Assembly: GCA_028131545.1 (NCBI GenBank)
Contig: JAOICL010000003.1
Span: forward strand, 62,001 to 126,000
DNA from: Vibrio sp.
Lineage (GTDB): Bacteria > Pseudomonadota > Gammaproteobacteria > Enterobacterales > Vibrionaceae
Reading direction: 5' to 3'
DNA length: 64,000 nt
Part shown: one piece after another, positions 32,657 through 42,451 of the stretch
Layout of the letters: each line of letters begins with the position of its first letter
Numbering within the stretch: the stretch's first letter is position 1
Program-made: the position numbers and the translations under genes
Notes under the pieces: model-generated
What the model saw: only the letters and a program-made list of their open reading frames with translations
What the model was told of the DNA's origin: nothing
Databases searched by the model: none

Positions 32657-32890
32657 AAGATGCTCCGTTTACTTATTTTTTTAGTAATTTATTAGAATGC
32701 TAAGATAGAAGTCATTCAGTGGAAGCTTCATATTATAGCAAATTATCGAAGTGAATTATAAATACTCTGCCTACAAAATCAACTTTATAAACTGAAAGCT
32801 TACAAAAGAGGGTGTTTATTGACTTAGCGTTATTTATTTTGCACCTTGAAATATTAAAGGCATAGTAGCAAATATTTTCTTCCATTCAAT

Positions 32891-32919
32891 AAAAAAGCCC
32901 CAAAAAGGAGCTTTTTTTA
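32891..32919 (-). terminator. cysK terminator
   Basis: aaaaaagccccaaaaaggagcttttttt (imperfect). Confidence 0.6.
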
Positions 32920-32951
32920 TGAAATAATGATCTAGGTCAATATTTGACAGT

Positions 32952-33920
32952 CTACTGCTGATTTTCTTTCTCTGTGAAAATGCCAGCAAACAGAGCGGTG
33001 CTGAGATAACGTTCGCCAGAACTAGGGAGAATAACGACGATCGTTTTATCTTTATACTCTGGCAGTTCTGCTAATTTATTTGCTGCAACGACGGCTGCAC
33101 CGGATGAAATACCCGCCAAAATACCTTCTTCTTCCATTAAGCGACGCCCCATCTCAATGGCTTCGTCAGAAGATACGGTTTCTACGCGATCCAACAATTC
33201 TAAATCTAGGTTACCAGGAATAAACCCAGCGCCGATACCTTGAATCTTATGAGGAGCAGGTTGAATCTCTTGACCAGCCAGTACTTGTGAGATCACCGGG
33301 GACTCAGCGGGTTCAACGGCGACCGAGGTAATGGCTTTGCCTTTTTCCCCTTTAATGTAACGACTGGTACCAGTGATGGTTCCACCGGTACCGACACCAG
33401 CAACAATGACATCAACTTGGCCATCGGTTGCGTCCCAAATTTCAGGACCGGTCGTTTTTTCATGGATTTGAGGGTTGGCTGGGTTATTGAATTGTTGCAG
33501 TAGTAGATATTTAGATGGGTCGCTGGATACAATTTCTTCCGCTTTCGCTATTGCGCCTTTCATACCTTTAGCTGCTTCCGTAAGTTCTAAGTTTGCGCCC
33601 AAGGCTTTGAGTAATTTACGACGCTCTAAACTCATTGACTCAGGCATTGTAAGCGTTAACTTATAGCCACGAGCTGCAGCAACAAACGCAAGAGCAATAC
33701 CCGTATTACCACTGGTTGGCTCGACTAATTCAATACCAGGTTTTAATAAACCTTGCTTTTCTGCTTCCCAGACCATATTGGCACCAATACGGCACTTTAC
33801 ACTGAAACTTGGATTGCGAGCTTCAATTTTCGCTAGAACATTGCCTTTGCTGACTTTATTCAGGCGAACAAGGGGGGTATTGCCAATAGTTTGAGTATTA
33901 TCTTCGTAAATTTTGCTCAT
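32952..33920 (-). CDS. cysK: Cysteine synthase A
   Basis: [36 protein letters not shown]; start at [10 protein letters not shown] (33920) rather than ORF start 33992. Confidence 0.97.
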   Translation of the reverse strand: MSKIYEDNTQTIGNTPLVRLNKVSKGNVLAKIEARNPSFSVKCRIGANMVWEAEKQGLLKPGIELVEPTSGNTGIALAFVAAARGYKLTLTMPESMSLERRKLLKALGANLELTEAAKGMKGAIAKAEEIVSSDPSKYLLLQQFNNPANPQIHEKTTGPEIWDATDGQVDVIVAGVGTGGTITGTSRYIKGEKGKAITSVAVEPAESPVISQVLAGQEIQPAPHKIQGIGAGFIPGNLDLELLDRVETVSSDEAIEMGRRLMEEEGILAGISSGAAVVAANKLAELPEYKDKTIVVILPSSGERYLSTALFAGIFTEKENQQ

Positions 33921-34061
33921 CGATTCTTCCTTCCATGTAGGGTGTTGAGTCACTCTCTTATTAGTGGACAACAATCTGGGGTATTCATTCAAGATACTTT
34001 TATCTTAATCTCTATTTCATCATGGCAAAATACGAAATAGTTATAAGATAGAGGCAAGCTA

Positions 34062-34841
34062 TCACTTATCTTGTCGATATTCAGAGACATATAAGGATGT
34101 TGCTCCACATACTGCAATGGGCATAATGAACAAATTAAGAAAGGGAATGGCTGTACCTAAGGTAATTAAGCTGCCAAAGGTCAGTGCTTTGGTTTTCCGT
34201 TGTTTTATCCATTGCTTTGAATCTGTAAAGCTGGATTGGTTATTATCGAAGGGTAGATCAATATAGTGAATGGCCCACATCCATGAACCAAAGGCAAACC
34301 ATATAAAAGGCCCAATAGTTTGTCCTAGGCCTGGAATGAGTAAAAAAAGAAATAATCCGATCGTACGAGGGAGTGTATATTTGAGTTTTTGAAGCTCTCG
34401 CCCTAATGATCTTGGTATTTCTTTAATCATGTCGCTCACCGAACTATTATCTGTGGTCGTGTCGCCAAGAAGGTGAGCTTCGACCTTTTCTGATAGTAAT
34501 CCGTTAAAAGGGGCGGCAATGGCATTTGCTATGGTACTAAAGACATAACCGAAGGCGATAAATAACGTGATCGCAAGTAGAGGCCACAATACATAGCTTA
34601 GCCAATCTAACCAAGTCGGAAGACCTGAAAGCATATCGTCAATCCAGCCATTGAGGTTCGTCATTAAATAATACAATGTACTGCCAATCACGAGGATATT
34701 CGCAAGCAAAGGAATCATGACAAAACGCTTGATTCCTGGTTGTATGGCGAGAGAGAGTCCATGAAATAGATAGCCTACTCCACTGCGTTTTTTAGGTAGG
34801 GAAGTGCTACCTGAAGATAAATTGTGTGCCTTTTTATTCAT
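34062..34841 (-). CDS. cysZ: Sulfate transporter CysZ
   Basis: GVGYLFHGLSLAIQPGIKRFVMIPLLANI; between cysK and zipA. Confidence 0.95.
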   Translation of the reverse strand: MNKKAHNLSSGSTSLPKKRSGVGYLFHGLSLAIQPGIKRFVMIPLLANILVIGSTLYYLMTNLNGWIDDMLSGLPTWLDWLSYVLWPLLAITLFIAFGYVFSTIANAIAAPFNGLLSEKVEAHLLGDTTTDNSSVSDMIKEIPRSLGRELQKLKYTLPRTIGLFLFLLIPGLGQTIGPFIWFAFGSWMWAIHYIDLPFDNNQSSFTDSKQWIKQRKTKALTFGSLITLGTAIPFLNLFIMPIAVCGATSLYVSEYRQDK

Positions 34842-35001
34842 AATATGACGTTTGTGTATATTTCATTCGAATTAATTTTTACGATTGTCACATATTTTGA
34901 TACTGTTCGTCATCCCCTTGAAGCATGACTATACATCAATTAGGCTAAGAGATAGGATAAAACAATATTCAATGGACTCGGATAGGTTTGAGAGCTGAAT
35001 T

Positions 35002-36087
35002 ATGCAGGAATTGCGAATAGTATTAATAGTGGGTGGTTTATTGGCGATCGCGGCATTACTTTGCCATGGTTTTTGGACACACCGTAAACAAAATCAAATC
35101 AAATTTAAAAAAGCACCTCTAACCAATGTGGATACATCCGAGGTTAGAGCGAAAAGTGGGAAGAAAGGCTCTCAGGCAACAATAGAGTTACCTGAAGAAG
35201 TCGAGCAACCTAATGATCTCGACCTGTCTGAAAGCACTCAAGCGGCTGGGTTAATTTCATCACTGAAAAACAGAGATAAAAAAGAAGAAGTGATTCCAAG
35301 TATTACGACTGAATTTTTGGATGATGCTGATATATCGCTTAGCAAAAAGACAATCAAGCCGACAAGTGAAACTGTTGACGTTGAATCTCACGAGGTCACC
35401 CTACAAGAAGCACCAGCGAAGAATCATCAAGCGACGATTAAAAGTGATAGTCAGTTAGATATATCTGAGCCTGAAGCTTTTTCTGAACCAATGGTTTCAG
35501 TTGATCATACTGTTTTAGGATATGACACAGCTTTAGGCGATGATACAGATTTAGGAAATGACACAGCTTTAATTAGTGATACAGCCTTAACTGATGAAAT
35601 AGCGTCTGCTGATCACATACAACAGCCTGAAGCTAAAACGAAGGAATCTCCAAAGGATGAAGCACCTTTTGAGGTTATTGTCTTACATGTTCATGCCAAG
35701 GAATCTCAAGCACTAAATGGTGTGGAATTATTTGATAGCATGCGACGTAATGGATTAGTCTTTGGAGAAATGGACATATTCCATAGACATGTCGATTTAC
35801 ACGGAGCCGGTAAGGTACTGTTTAGTGTCGCTAATATCATGCAACCAGGTACATTTGGTTGCGATAATGCAGAAAGTTTCTCTACTTTAGGTTTGTCTTT
35901 CTTTATGACACTTCCAAGTTATGGCCGGTCGGATCTTAATTTTAAGATGATGCTTGAAACCGCAGAAAATATCGCAAACGATATGGATGCTATCGTTATG
36001 GATGAAGTGAGACAACCATTAACGCTTGATAAGATCGAGTTTATCCAAAATAAGATTGCAGATTTTACGGAAGTAGAAATGGCATGA
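35002..36087 (+). CDS. zipA: Cell division protein ZipA
   Basis: N-terminal TM MQELRIVLIVGGLLAIAALLCHGFWTHRK; long acidic linker; C-terminal FtsZ-binding domain. Confidence 0.96.
   Translation: MQELRIVLIVGGLLAIAALLCHGFWTHRKQNQIKFKKAPLTNVDTSEVRAKSGKKGSQATIELPEEVEQPNDLDLSESTQAAGLISSLKNRDKKEEVIPSITTEFLDDADISLSKKTIKPTSETVDVESHEVTLQEAPAKNHQATIKSDSQLDISEPEAFSEPMVSVDHTVLGYDTALGDDTDLGNDTALISDTALTDEIASADHIQQPEAKTKESPKDEAPFEVIVLHVHAKESQALNGVELFDSMRRNGLVFGEMDIFHRHVDLHGAGKVLFSVANIMQPGTFGCDNAESFSTLGLSFFMTLPSYGRSDLNFKMMLETAENIANDMDAIVMDEVRQPLTLDKIEFIQNKIADFTEVEMA
35521..35592 (+). repeat. In-frame 18-bp tandem repeat x4 in zipA linker
   Basis: YDTALG DDTDLG NDTALI SDTALT. Confidence 0.9.
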
Positions 36088-36117
36088 TTTTCAGATGAAA
36101 TGTGTTTATTTCTAACT

Positions 36118-36142
36118 AAAAGCTCCTACGGGGGCTTTTTTG
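36118..36142 (+). terminator. zipA terminator
   Basis: aaaagctcc-tacg-ggggctttttt. Confidence 0.8.
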
Positions 36143-36212
36143 TTACTCATCCTTTTTTTTAATAGAGAGCGAATCCAATGTGCTTGTGTTGCTCGTTTAT
36201 AGGAGATTGAAA

Positions 36213-38180
36213 GTGTTAAATATCAATTTTACACATGAGCAAATCGACGTTCTAAATCAATTAGATCGAGAAATTAACTCAGCCGAGTTAACTCAACTAT
36301 TTAAACATTCTGAGTTAGATGCAGGACAGTTAGATGTAGGAGAGTTAGAAACGGAAGAGTTAGTACTATTACTGACAGTATCCAATGCGCTCTATCGAGC
36401 CGGTGTCCCTGTCATATCTGATGAGCAATACGATTTATACATTTCGATGCTTGTCACGATGAATCCTATTCATCCCTATTTGCATACAGTGGAACCAGAA
36501 GTGGTTGCGGAAGCAAAAACCGTTGAGCTGCCACAAAGAATGCTATCTACGGAAAAAGCTTATTCAAAGAATGACATTCAAAAATGGTTGAAACGAATTC
36601 TAAAGGCTGCTCAAGAAATCCATATCCCAGAAGAAGACATTGAATTAAGGGTCACCCCTAAGCTTGATGGATACGCTGCGTTTGATGATGGAACGACATT
36701 ATACACACGAGGTGATGGGTACCGAGGTCAAGATGTGACACGAGCATTTGTTCGAGGGTTAAAGGTAGCGAATGACGGTAGCAGAGGATTGGGCCCTGGA
36801 GAAATCGTCATTAAGAAAAGTTATTTTGATCGTGTATTGAGCGATGTTTTTGAAAACTCTCGTAATATTCAAGCGGGCATTATCGCTGAAAAGAAAATTG
36901 ATGAGAATGTACAAAGGGCGATTGATGAGGGGGCTTGTGTATTTTATCCATTTGCATTATTAGAGAATAAAACCGCTCATTTTTCTGACATCATGGATAA
37001 CTTTGACGCGATTGTTGATGAACTGTGGAGTGTGGTTGATTTTGATATTGACGGCATCATTCTTGAAACGACCCATGTTGATCTTAAAGAGTACATGGGA
37101 GCGACAAGAAAGAATCATCGCTGGCAGATTGCGTTTAAAGTAAATGAAGAGTCAACCCATGTTGAAGTGTTAAAGATTATTCCGCAAACCTCTAGAACAG
37201 GGCGTATTTCTCCTGTTGCTGAATTGGTTCCGACCAAACTAAGTGGTGCGACAATCAGTCGCGTTACCGTTCACCATTACAATATGGTTAAAACCAAAAA
37301 AATTGGTCCTGGCGCTGTTGTTCAATTGGTGAGAAGTGGGTTGGTGATACCAAAAATAGAAGAAGTGATAAAAGAAGCGGAGCCGCAACTCCCTGATGAA
37401 TGCCCAAGTTGTCATTCTTCTCTTTTGTGGGAGTCCGATCATTTGATTTGTCCAAACAAAAGTGATTGTCCAGCTCAAACAGAAAATACGTTAATTCATT
37501 TCTTTAAAACGTTAGGGAATAACGATGGTTTTGGTCCAAAGGTAATCGAAAAACTGAGTATTTTTGGTAAGAAACATATCCATGAGATTTATGATATTAG
37601 CGTGCATCAGTTTACGACGTATGGTTTTGGAGATAAAACGTCTCAAAACTTGTTTGACCAATTACAAGCAAGCAAAGACATTCAAATAGAAGATTGGCGC
37701 TTTTTGTCTGCCTTTGGGGTGAGTCGTTTAGGAGGAGGTAATTGTGAAAAACTCCTGCAGCATCATTCAGTGGTTGAGTTGTTTAGTTTGTCATCTGAAG
37801 ACATCATTAACATAGAGGGTTTTGCCCAAATTAGTGCTGAGGCGATCGTTGAAGGGTTATCGAATATTCGAGAAGAATTTTTTAAGGTTTATGAACTTGG
37901 TTTTAATTTAGCGAAGACGCCAAAACAATCGGAGAATAATAACTCAGATTCACCGATAGCAGGAACCATTGTGGTATTTACAGGTTCAATGCAACAAGGC
38001 TCTAGAGGCGATATGGAAAAGCATGCGAAATCTCTTGGTGCAAAGGTCGCAAAGTCAGTGACTGGCAAGACGACGTACTTAGTCACAGGGGAGAGAGTCG
38101 GTGAAGCGAAGACGAATGCAGCAAAAGAGAAAGGGGTTCAAGTGTTAACGGAACAAGAATATTTGAATTTAATCAACTAA
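36213..38180 (+). CDS. Divergent NAD-dependent DNA ligase (LigA-like; adenylation, OB, Zn-finger, HhH and BRCT domains)
   Basis: KLDGYAAFDDGTTLYTRGDG, FDIDGIILE, HRWQIAFKV, RTGRISPVA, CPSCHSSLLWESDHLICPNKSDCPAQ, BRCT GTIVVFTGSMQQGSRGDMEKHAKSLGAKV; GTG start at 36213 preceded by AGGAG. Confidence 0.85.
   Translation: MLNINFTHEQIDVLNQLDREINSAELTQLFKHSELDAGQLDVGELETEELVLLLTVSNALYRAGVPVISDEQYDLYISMLVTMNPIHPYLHTVEPEVVAEAKTVELPQRMLSTEKAYSKNDIQKWLKRILKAAQEIHIPEEDIELRVTPKLDGYAAFDDGTTLYTRGDGYRGQDVTRAFVRGLKVANDGSRGLGPGEIVIKKSYFDRVLSDVFENSRNIQAGIIAEKKIDENVQRAIDEGACVFYPFALLENKTAHFSDIMDNFDAIVDELWSVVDFDIDGIILETTHVDLKEYMGATRKNHRWQIAFKVNEESTHVEVLKIIPQTSRTGRISPVAELVPTKLSGATISRVTVHHYNMVKTKKIGPGAVVQLVRSGLVIPKIEEVIKEAEPQLPDECPSCHSSLLWESDHLICPNKSDCPAQTENTLIHFFKTLGNNDGFGPKVIEKLSIFGKKHIHEIYDISVHQFTTYGFGDKTSQNLFDQLQASKDIQIEDWRFLSAFGVSRLGGGNCEKLLQHHSVVELFSLSSEDIINIEGFAQISAEAIVEGLSNIREEFFKVYELGFNLAKTPKQSENNNSDSPIAGTIVVFTGSMQQGSRGDMEKHAKSLGAKVAKSVTGKTTYLVTGERVGEAKTNAAKEKGVQVLTEQEYLNLIN
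36312..36371 (+). repeat. In-frame 15-bp tandem repeat (~4 units) in ligase N-terminus
   Basis: gagttagatgcagga / cagttagatgtagga / gagttagaaacggaa / gagttagtactatta (ELDAG QLDVG ELETE ELVLL). Confidence 0.85.
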
Positions 38181-38235
38181 CTGTATTTTCGAAGAGAAGA
38201 GTGTCGCCACACGTAAGCGACATTCTTTTTCAAGG

Positions 38236-38296
38236 GATAGGTTGACTAAAGATAGGTTGACTCGACGGCCTATAAACTCTCAATGTCCTATAAACT
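38236..38296. repeat. Two short tandem duplications after ligase stop
   Basis: gataggttgact at 38236 and 38251; cctataaact at 38269 and 38287. Confidence 0.8.
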
Positions 38297-38318
38297 AAGG
38301 TAACATCATACTAACGCC

Positions 38319-38355
38319 AATAAGCCCAAAAGCGTTATTGGCTTTTGGGCTTATT
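38319..38355. terminator. Perfect 15-bp-stem hairpin between convergent genes
   Basis: aataagcccaaaagc-gttattg-gcttttgggcttatt. Confidence 0.75.
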
Positions 38356-38375
38356 GAAACTGCTAATCACTGAGG

Positions 38376-38891
38376 TTAGTTGTTTAGCGCGACATCCATC
38401 GAATCTTTGATTGTATATTCTTTTGTAAATAAATAGGTTTTAACGTAGTCACCTTGGCTATTACGTTGAACATTATAAACATCAATGTTGCGTGTTAACG
38501 GTTGAGAGTAAACAAACTCCCCTACTTTTTGCAAATCCACATCCATACCTTCTCCATTTAGCTGGTACTTATTCTTTGTCACATCGATGGCACCGACTTT
38601 TTGACTCTGGCCTATACGTTCAAAAGCGTAACTATCACTTCCTTGGCGACCATTATGGTTGATTAATTGGTAATCACCAGATTCGAATGTTGTCATTAAT
38701 TGACCGTTTTGGTGCGTAACATTAAAAACATTAGTACGCAGGCTACCGACTTTTATAGTGTGATTTGATAGCGAGATGGTATTACTCTGACGAATCTCAT
38801 CCCATGTTGAGTCTTGTGTTAATGCAGCTGAAGCGCCAAAAGAAGCGATGGCTAAAATAATGCCTGACAGTAAAGTACGTGTGTGTTTCAT
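38376..38891 (-). CDS. Hypothetical exported protein
   Basis: 171 aa with clear signal peptide LLSGIILAIASFGASAA; no recognised domain. Confidence 0.75.
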   Translation of the reverse strand: MKHTRTLLSGIILAIASFGASAALTQDSTWDEIRQSNTISLSNHTIKVGSLRTNVFNVTHQNGQLMTTFESGDYQLINHNGRQGSDSYAFERIGQSQKVGAIDVTKNKYQLNGEGMDVDLQKVGEFVYSQPLTRNIDVYNVQRNSQGDYVKTYLFTKEYTIKDSMDVALNN

Positions 38892-39571
38892 AATAAATCC
38901 CTCTTAGTCTTGTCGTATTGGATACCTTTAAATAGACACGGCTATGTTGAATTTAATTTCACAAAAGTTGATGTTTTTTTGATGTTCATCCGAATTATCA
39001 AATTTTATTCTTGCAATTGAACTTATCTATCAAATGGTGGACACCTTGGTTTTATGCGTGTAATTTAATAATGGATATAAATCTTAATGCATTAACTTAC
39101 GCTACGTGATGGCAGGGGAGAGTAGTTTTAGATCTAATATTTGATGATGTTATAAATAATACCATTAGCATGGAGTCTTATTTTATTCTGTGATTTATCG
39201 CACTTAAATTTATATATTTTATCATTAGATAGATCAATGCGATCAATATATCTAACCCTTACCTTGTTTGATTTAAGATTTTGATTTTAAAGTTATTTTA
39301 TTTTATAAAGCACTCTGTTTATATTTGTGATGATTGTCATTAAATTGTAAAAAATTTGCGGTCCGTCCTATTTTAAGGCCTGTATGGGAACTATTTATTG
39401 GATCTTTTTCATCACGAATATAATCTATTGGACATGGATACACGGACGTGTATGCAGGAATTAGAAAGTAAATATAATCCACTGAATACTTTCTCTTTTT
39501 ACTTATTCTTTCCTTTTTGCTTGCCTCACTAAGGAATAGAAGAAAAAGCAATTTACTTTAGGAGTTTTTCC

Positions 39572-40567
39572 ATGGAAAACGTATTTAAGCGCACTCTTCT
39601 TGGTGCGGCAGTTGCTCTAGCAGCAACAGGTGCAAATGCAGCAATTCAACTTGCTGGTGAAAATGTAGAGCTTTACGGTGTAGCTGCTGGTTATAACATG
39701 ACTACCTCTTACGCAGCTGACGGTGCGGACACAACAAACCATTCTTTGATTGAAACAAAATTTGGTTTTAAAGGTCGTCATCAATACGATGATTTCGGTC
39801 CAGATATCATTTGGCAAGTAGAGACAGGTTATGCCTCTCACCAAGATCATTCTTGGGGTGCGTTTAACGGTTTAGTTGGTGGTCGTGATACTTGGGTTGG
39901 CCTAGATTGGACTAATGTTGGTTCTTTAAAAGTAGGTCGTCAGTTAGTTGCTGCTTATAACTACGTTGATTGGCCGCACTCTAACCCAGGTCTAGGTAAC
40001 GTTTTCGACTGGAACAATGATATCGGCGCTCCTTTCCAAGATCGTGCTGATAACGTAGTACGTTTTGATTCTGCTAACTTTGGTGGCTTTAACTTCCAAG
40101 CTTCAGCATCAGGCATGGAAGCATCAACGGATGAAATGGTTCTTTCTTTAGCGGGTTCTTTCCAATTAGGTCCTGTTAACCTACATGCTGGTCACTATTC
40201 TCGCGATGAAGCAGCTGATGGTTCTTTTGAAGATCATTCATACACAATCGTTGGTGCGTCTGCAGGTCTAGGTAAACTAACTCTTACTGGTGCGGTTAAA
40301 GCAATGGAACATGGCTCTCAAGAGCAAAATGCTTACTCTGCAACAGCTCAACTTCTTCTTACTGACAAACTTCTTGTTAAAGCGGGTTATGCATTAACTG
40401 AAGAAGTGGATAGCAATGATGATGGTGATGTAGCAATGACAGTTCGTTTAGGTTACTTACTGCCAAGTGCTTACCTATACGCAGACGTTCGTGATTACGA
40501 CTTCAACGGTGATGATGAATCAGCTGACCAAACTCGTCTACTTCTAGGTATGGAATACTACTTCTAA
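39572..40567 (+). CDS. Gram-negative porin (OmpU/OmpC-like)
   Basis: 331 aa; signal peptide; LKVGRQLVAAYNYV, C-terminal LLLGMEYYF. Confidence 0.9.
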   Translation: MENVFKRTLLGAAVALAATGANAAIQLAGENVELYGVAAGYNMTTSYAADGADTTNHSLIETKFGFKGRHQYDDFGPDIIWQVETGYASHQDHSWGAFNGLVGGRDTWVGLDWTNVGSLKVGRQLVAAYNYVDWPHSNPGLGNVFDWNNDIGAPFQDRADNVVRFDSANFGGFNFQASASGMEASTDEMVLSLAGSFQLGPVNLHAGHYSRDEAADGSFEDHSYTIVGASAGLGKLTLTGAVKAMEHGSQEQNAYSATAQLLLTDKLLVKAGYALTEEVDSNDDGDVAMTVRLGYLLPSAYLYADVRDYDFNGDDESADQTRLLLGMEYYF

Positions 40568-40594
40568 TTTATCGAGTTTGAAGTAAAATCTATT

Positions 40595-40620
40595 AGGCGA
40601 GCAGCGATGCTCGCCTTTTT
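40595..40620 (+). terminator. Porin terminator
   Basis: aggcgagca-gcga-tgctcgccttttt. Confidence 0.85.
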
Positions 40621-40640
40621 AACGTTTAAAGGACTAAATT

Positions 40641-41294
40641 ATGAACAATAAAATCACGAGTGTATTAGCGGTAACTATGATGGCATCATTTAGTTCTATC
40701 GCAGCGGTAAAGGTTGATTTTCATCCGGAAGTCGAAGCAGTGATCATTAATGGTAAGGATTATTCTCAATCCCTAAATACACCAGGTGAAGTGGAATTGC
40801 CTGATGGTGCCAATCAATTAATGTTGCGAGTTACTCGATTAATTCGAGAGCAAGGTCGTTATAATAAATTCAAATCAGAGCCTGTCGTACTCACCATCAA
40901 TGCCACGGATACATCATTCAAGATCGAACCGGGTAAAGAATTCACATCGATTGAGCAAGTCGGCGATTTTAAGAAGAAACCGACTTTAAAAATCATGACA
41001 GAGTCAGGTAACGAACCGCAATATAATGTCGGATATTTAGAACGTGGTGATAGTTTGATTCGAAACTATTCTGCTGAACTTGCCGCGTTTAATGCACAAC
41101 ATAACTACCAATTCAGTATGGTCGCGGCATCTTCGGCGGCCGTAGTGGCGACGGAACAGGCTGCTGCATCAAAGGGAAGTACGAATACCATCTCCTTAAA
41201 TGAAGGTACCGATCTCGATAAGATGAAAAAAGCGTATTCAGAATTACCCTTACACCAACAAAAAGCCTTTTTATCTTGGGCGGTAACACAATAG
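40641..41294 (+). CDS. DUF2057 (YccT-like) family protein
   Basis: Signal peptide; GKDYSQSLNTPGEVELPDGANQLMLRVTRLI...KFKSEPVVLT. Confidence 0.8.
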   Translation: MNNKITSVLAVTMMASFSSIAAVKVDFHPEVEAVIINGKDYSQSLNTPGEVELPDGANQLMLRVTRLIREQGRYNKFKSEPVVLTINATDTSFKIEPGKEFTSIEQVGDFKKKPTLKIMTESGNEPQYNVGYLERGDSLIRNYSAELAAFNAQHNYQFSMVAASSAAVVATEQAAASKGSTNTISLNEGTDLDKMKKAYSELPLHQQKAFLSWAVTQ

Positions 41295-41341
41295 TTTTTT
41301 CATTCTAACTTTATTTCAGATAATCAAGTTCAGGAATAAAT

Positions 41342-41382
41342 AAGAGCAACCTTTGACTAGAAATAGTCATCGAGTTGCTCTT
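41342..41382. terminator. Hairpin between convergent DUF2057 and ybbN genes
   Basis: aagagcaac...gttgctctt. Confidence 0.6.
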
Positions 41383-41440
41383 ATGCTTTAGCGATAGGCT
41401 GTTTGTGGAAGATTGCTAAGGAAGAATACAAACAGTATGG

Positions 41441-42295
41441 TTAGTAAAGTAGCGAATAGAGCTTCCGACGATATTGACCCGCCAGAGCATTTCCTTGACC
41501 TAATGCACTTAAAATATCCATGAATACCTTTCTGATTTCGCCATTATGTGCCCCGATCTCTTTTTGTAAAATAGGCAGTAATAATGCGAGCGCTTCTTCA
41601 TCACGATTCACTTGATGATATTGAACAGCCAGATCATGAGCGACGCTTAAGTTCATTGGATCTTGTGTTAAGGTCTCTTCCAGTGATTGAATTTCTGGTG
41701 AGTTGGCTGCTTGTGTATGCAGCTCTAGTTTAGCGACCAAGTTGTGATAATCCCCTTGTTGGTATTCTAATGGGATCGTATTCAATATCTCTTGAGCTTG
41801 AGATACTTGCTGAGTTTCCAGCAAGCAAGAAGCATGAATCAGTTTTACATCACCTTGATTTAAATACTCTTCTGGTAGTGTATTCAAAATGACTAATGCC
41901 TCTTGAAAAGCTTGTTCAGCGTATAGGTGCTGAATTTTTTTCCAATTCATTTCATCTTGGCTAGGTAAATGTTTGATCAGCATTTGTGAAATGGCATCAA
42001 TGGTTTGTGGACCACCAAGTCCATCAACGGCTTGCCCATTAATGAATAGTGCAATTGTTGGTAATGCTTGCACACCAAATTGCATAGCAATCGCCTGTTC
42101 TTGCTCACAATTGAGTAAAGCCAGTTGAAATGCACCACCACCTTGTTCAGATAGGTGCTTTAACGCAGGGATGACTTGGCTACTTTCTGGCTGAGAAGGC
42201 GCCCAAAAGTGGATAAGAATGGGAGTCTGCATAGAAGACTCCAAGACAGGGCGAAAATTTTGCTCATTAAGTTCTATAACAGTTTGGTTTTGCAT
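41441..42295 (-). CDS. ybbN: Thioredoxin-like / TPR co-chaperone YbbN (CnoX)
   Basis: Thioredoxin fold with degenerate active site FWAPSQPES, plus TPR region. Confidence 0.9.
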   Translation of the reverse strand: MQNQTVIELNEQNFRPVLESSMQTPILIHFWAPSQPESSQVIPALKHLSEQGGGAFQLALLNCEQEQAIAMQFGVQALPTIALFINGQAVDGLGGPQTIDAISQMLIKHLPSQDEMNWKKIQHLYAEQAFQEALVILNTLPEEYLNQGDVKLIHASCLLETQQVSQAQEILNTIPLEYQQGDYHNLVAKLELHTQAANSPEIQSLEETLTQDPMNLSVAHDLAVQYHQVNRDEEALALLLPILQKEIGAHNGEIRKVFMDILSALGQGNALAGQYRRKLYSLLY

Positions 42296-42451
42296 CTAAT
42301 TATCTCTAAATAAATCATTAATAGAGATATGAGGGTTGAGAGGGAAAAATCAAGAGGGAGGAGGTGATCTGTTGTGCTGTCATTCTGAAGTAAAGAGTAA
42401 CTAGAAAATCCAATTACTCTTTCTTGAAAGTGTCTTTCGATAAACTAGCGA

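Noticed and set aside
39303-39551. 82-aa minus ORF upstream of the porin
   Set aside because: Lies in the AT-rich porin leader region and ends near its start; no homology recognised, likely chance.
41441-42295. Thioredoxin with lost CxxC as a novel protein
   Set aside because: Degenerate active site is a known property of YbbN/CnoX family proteins.
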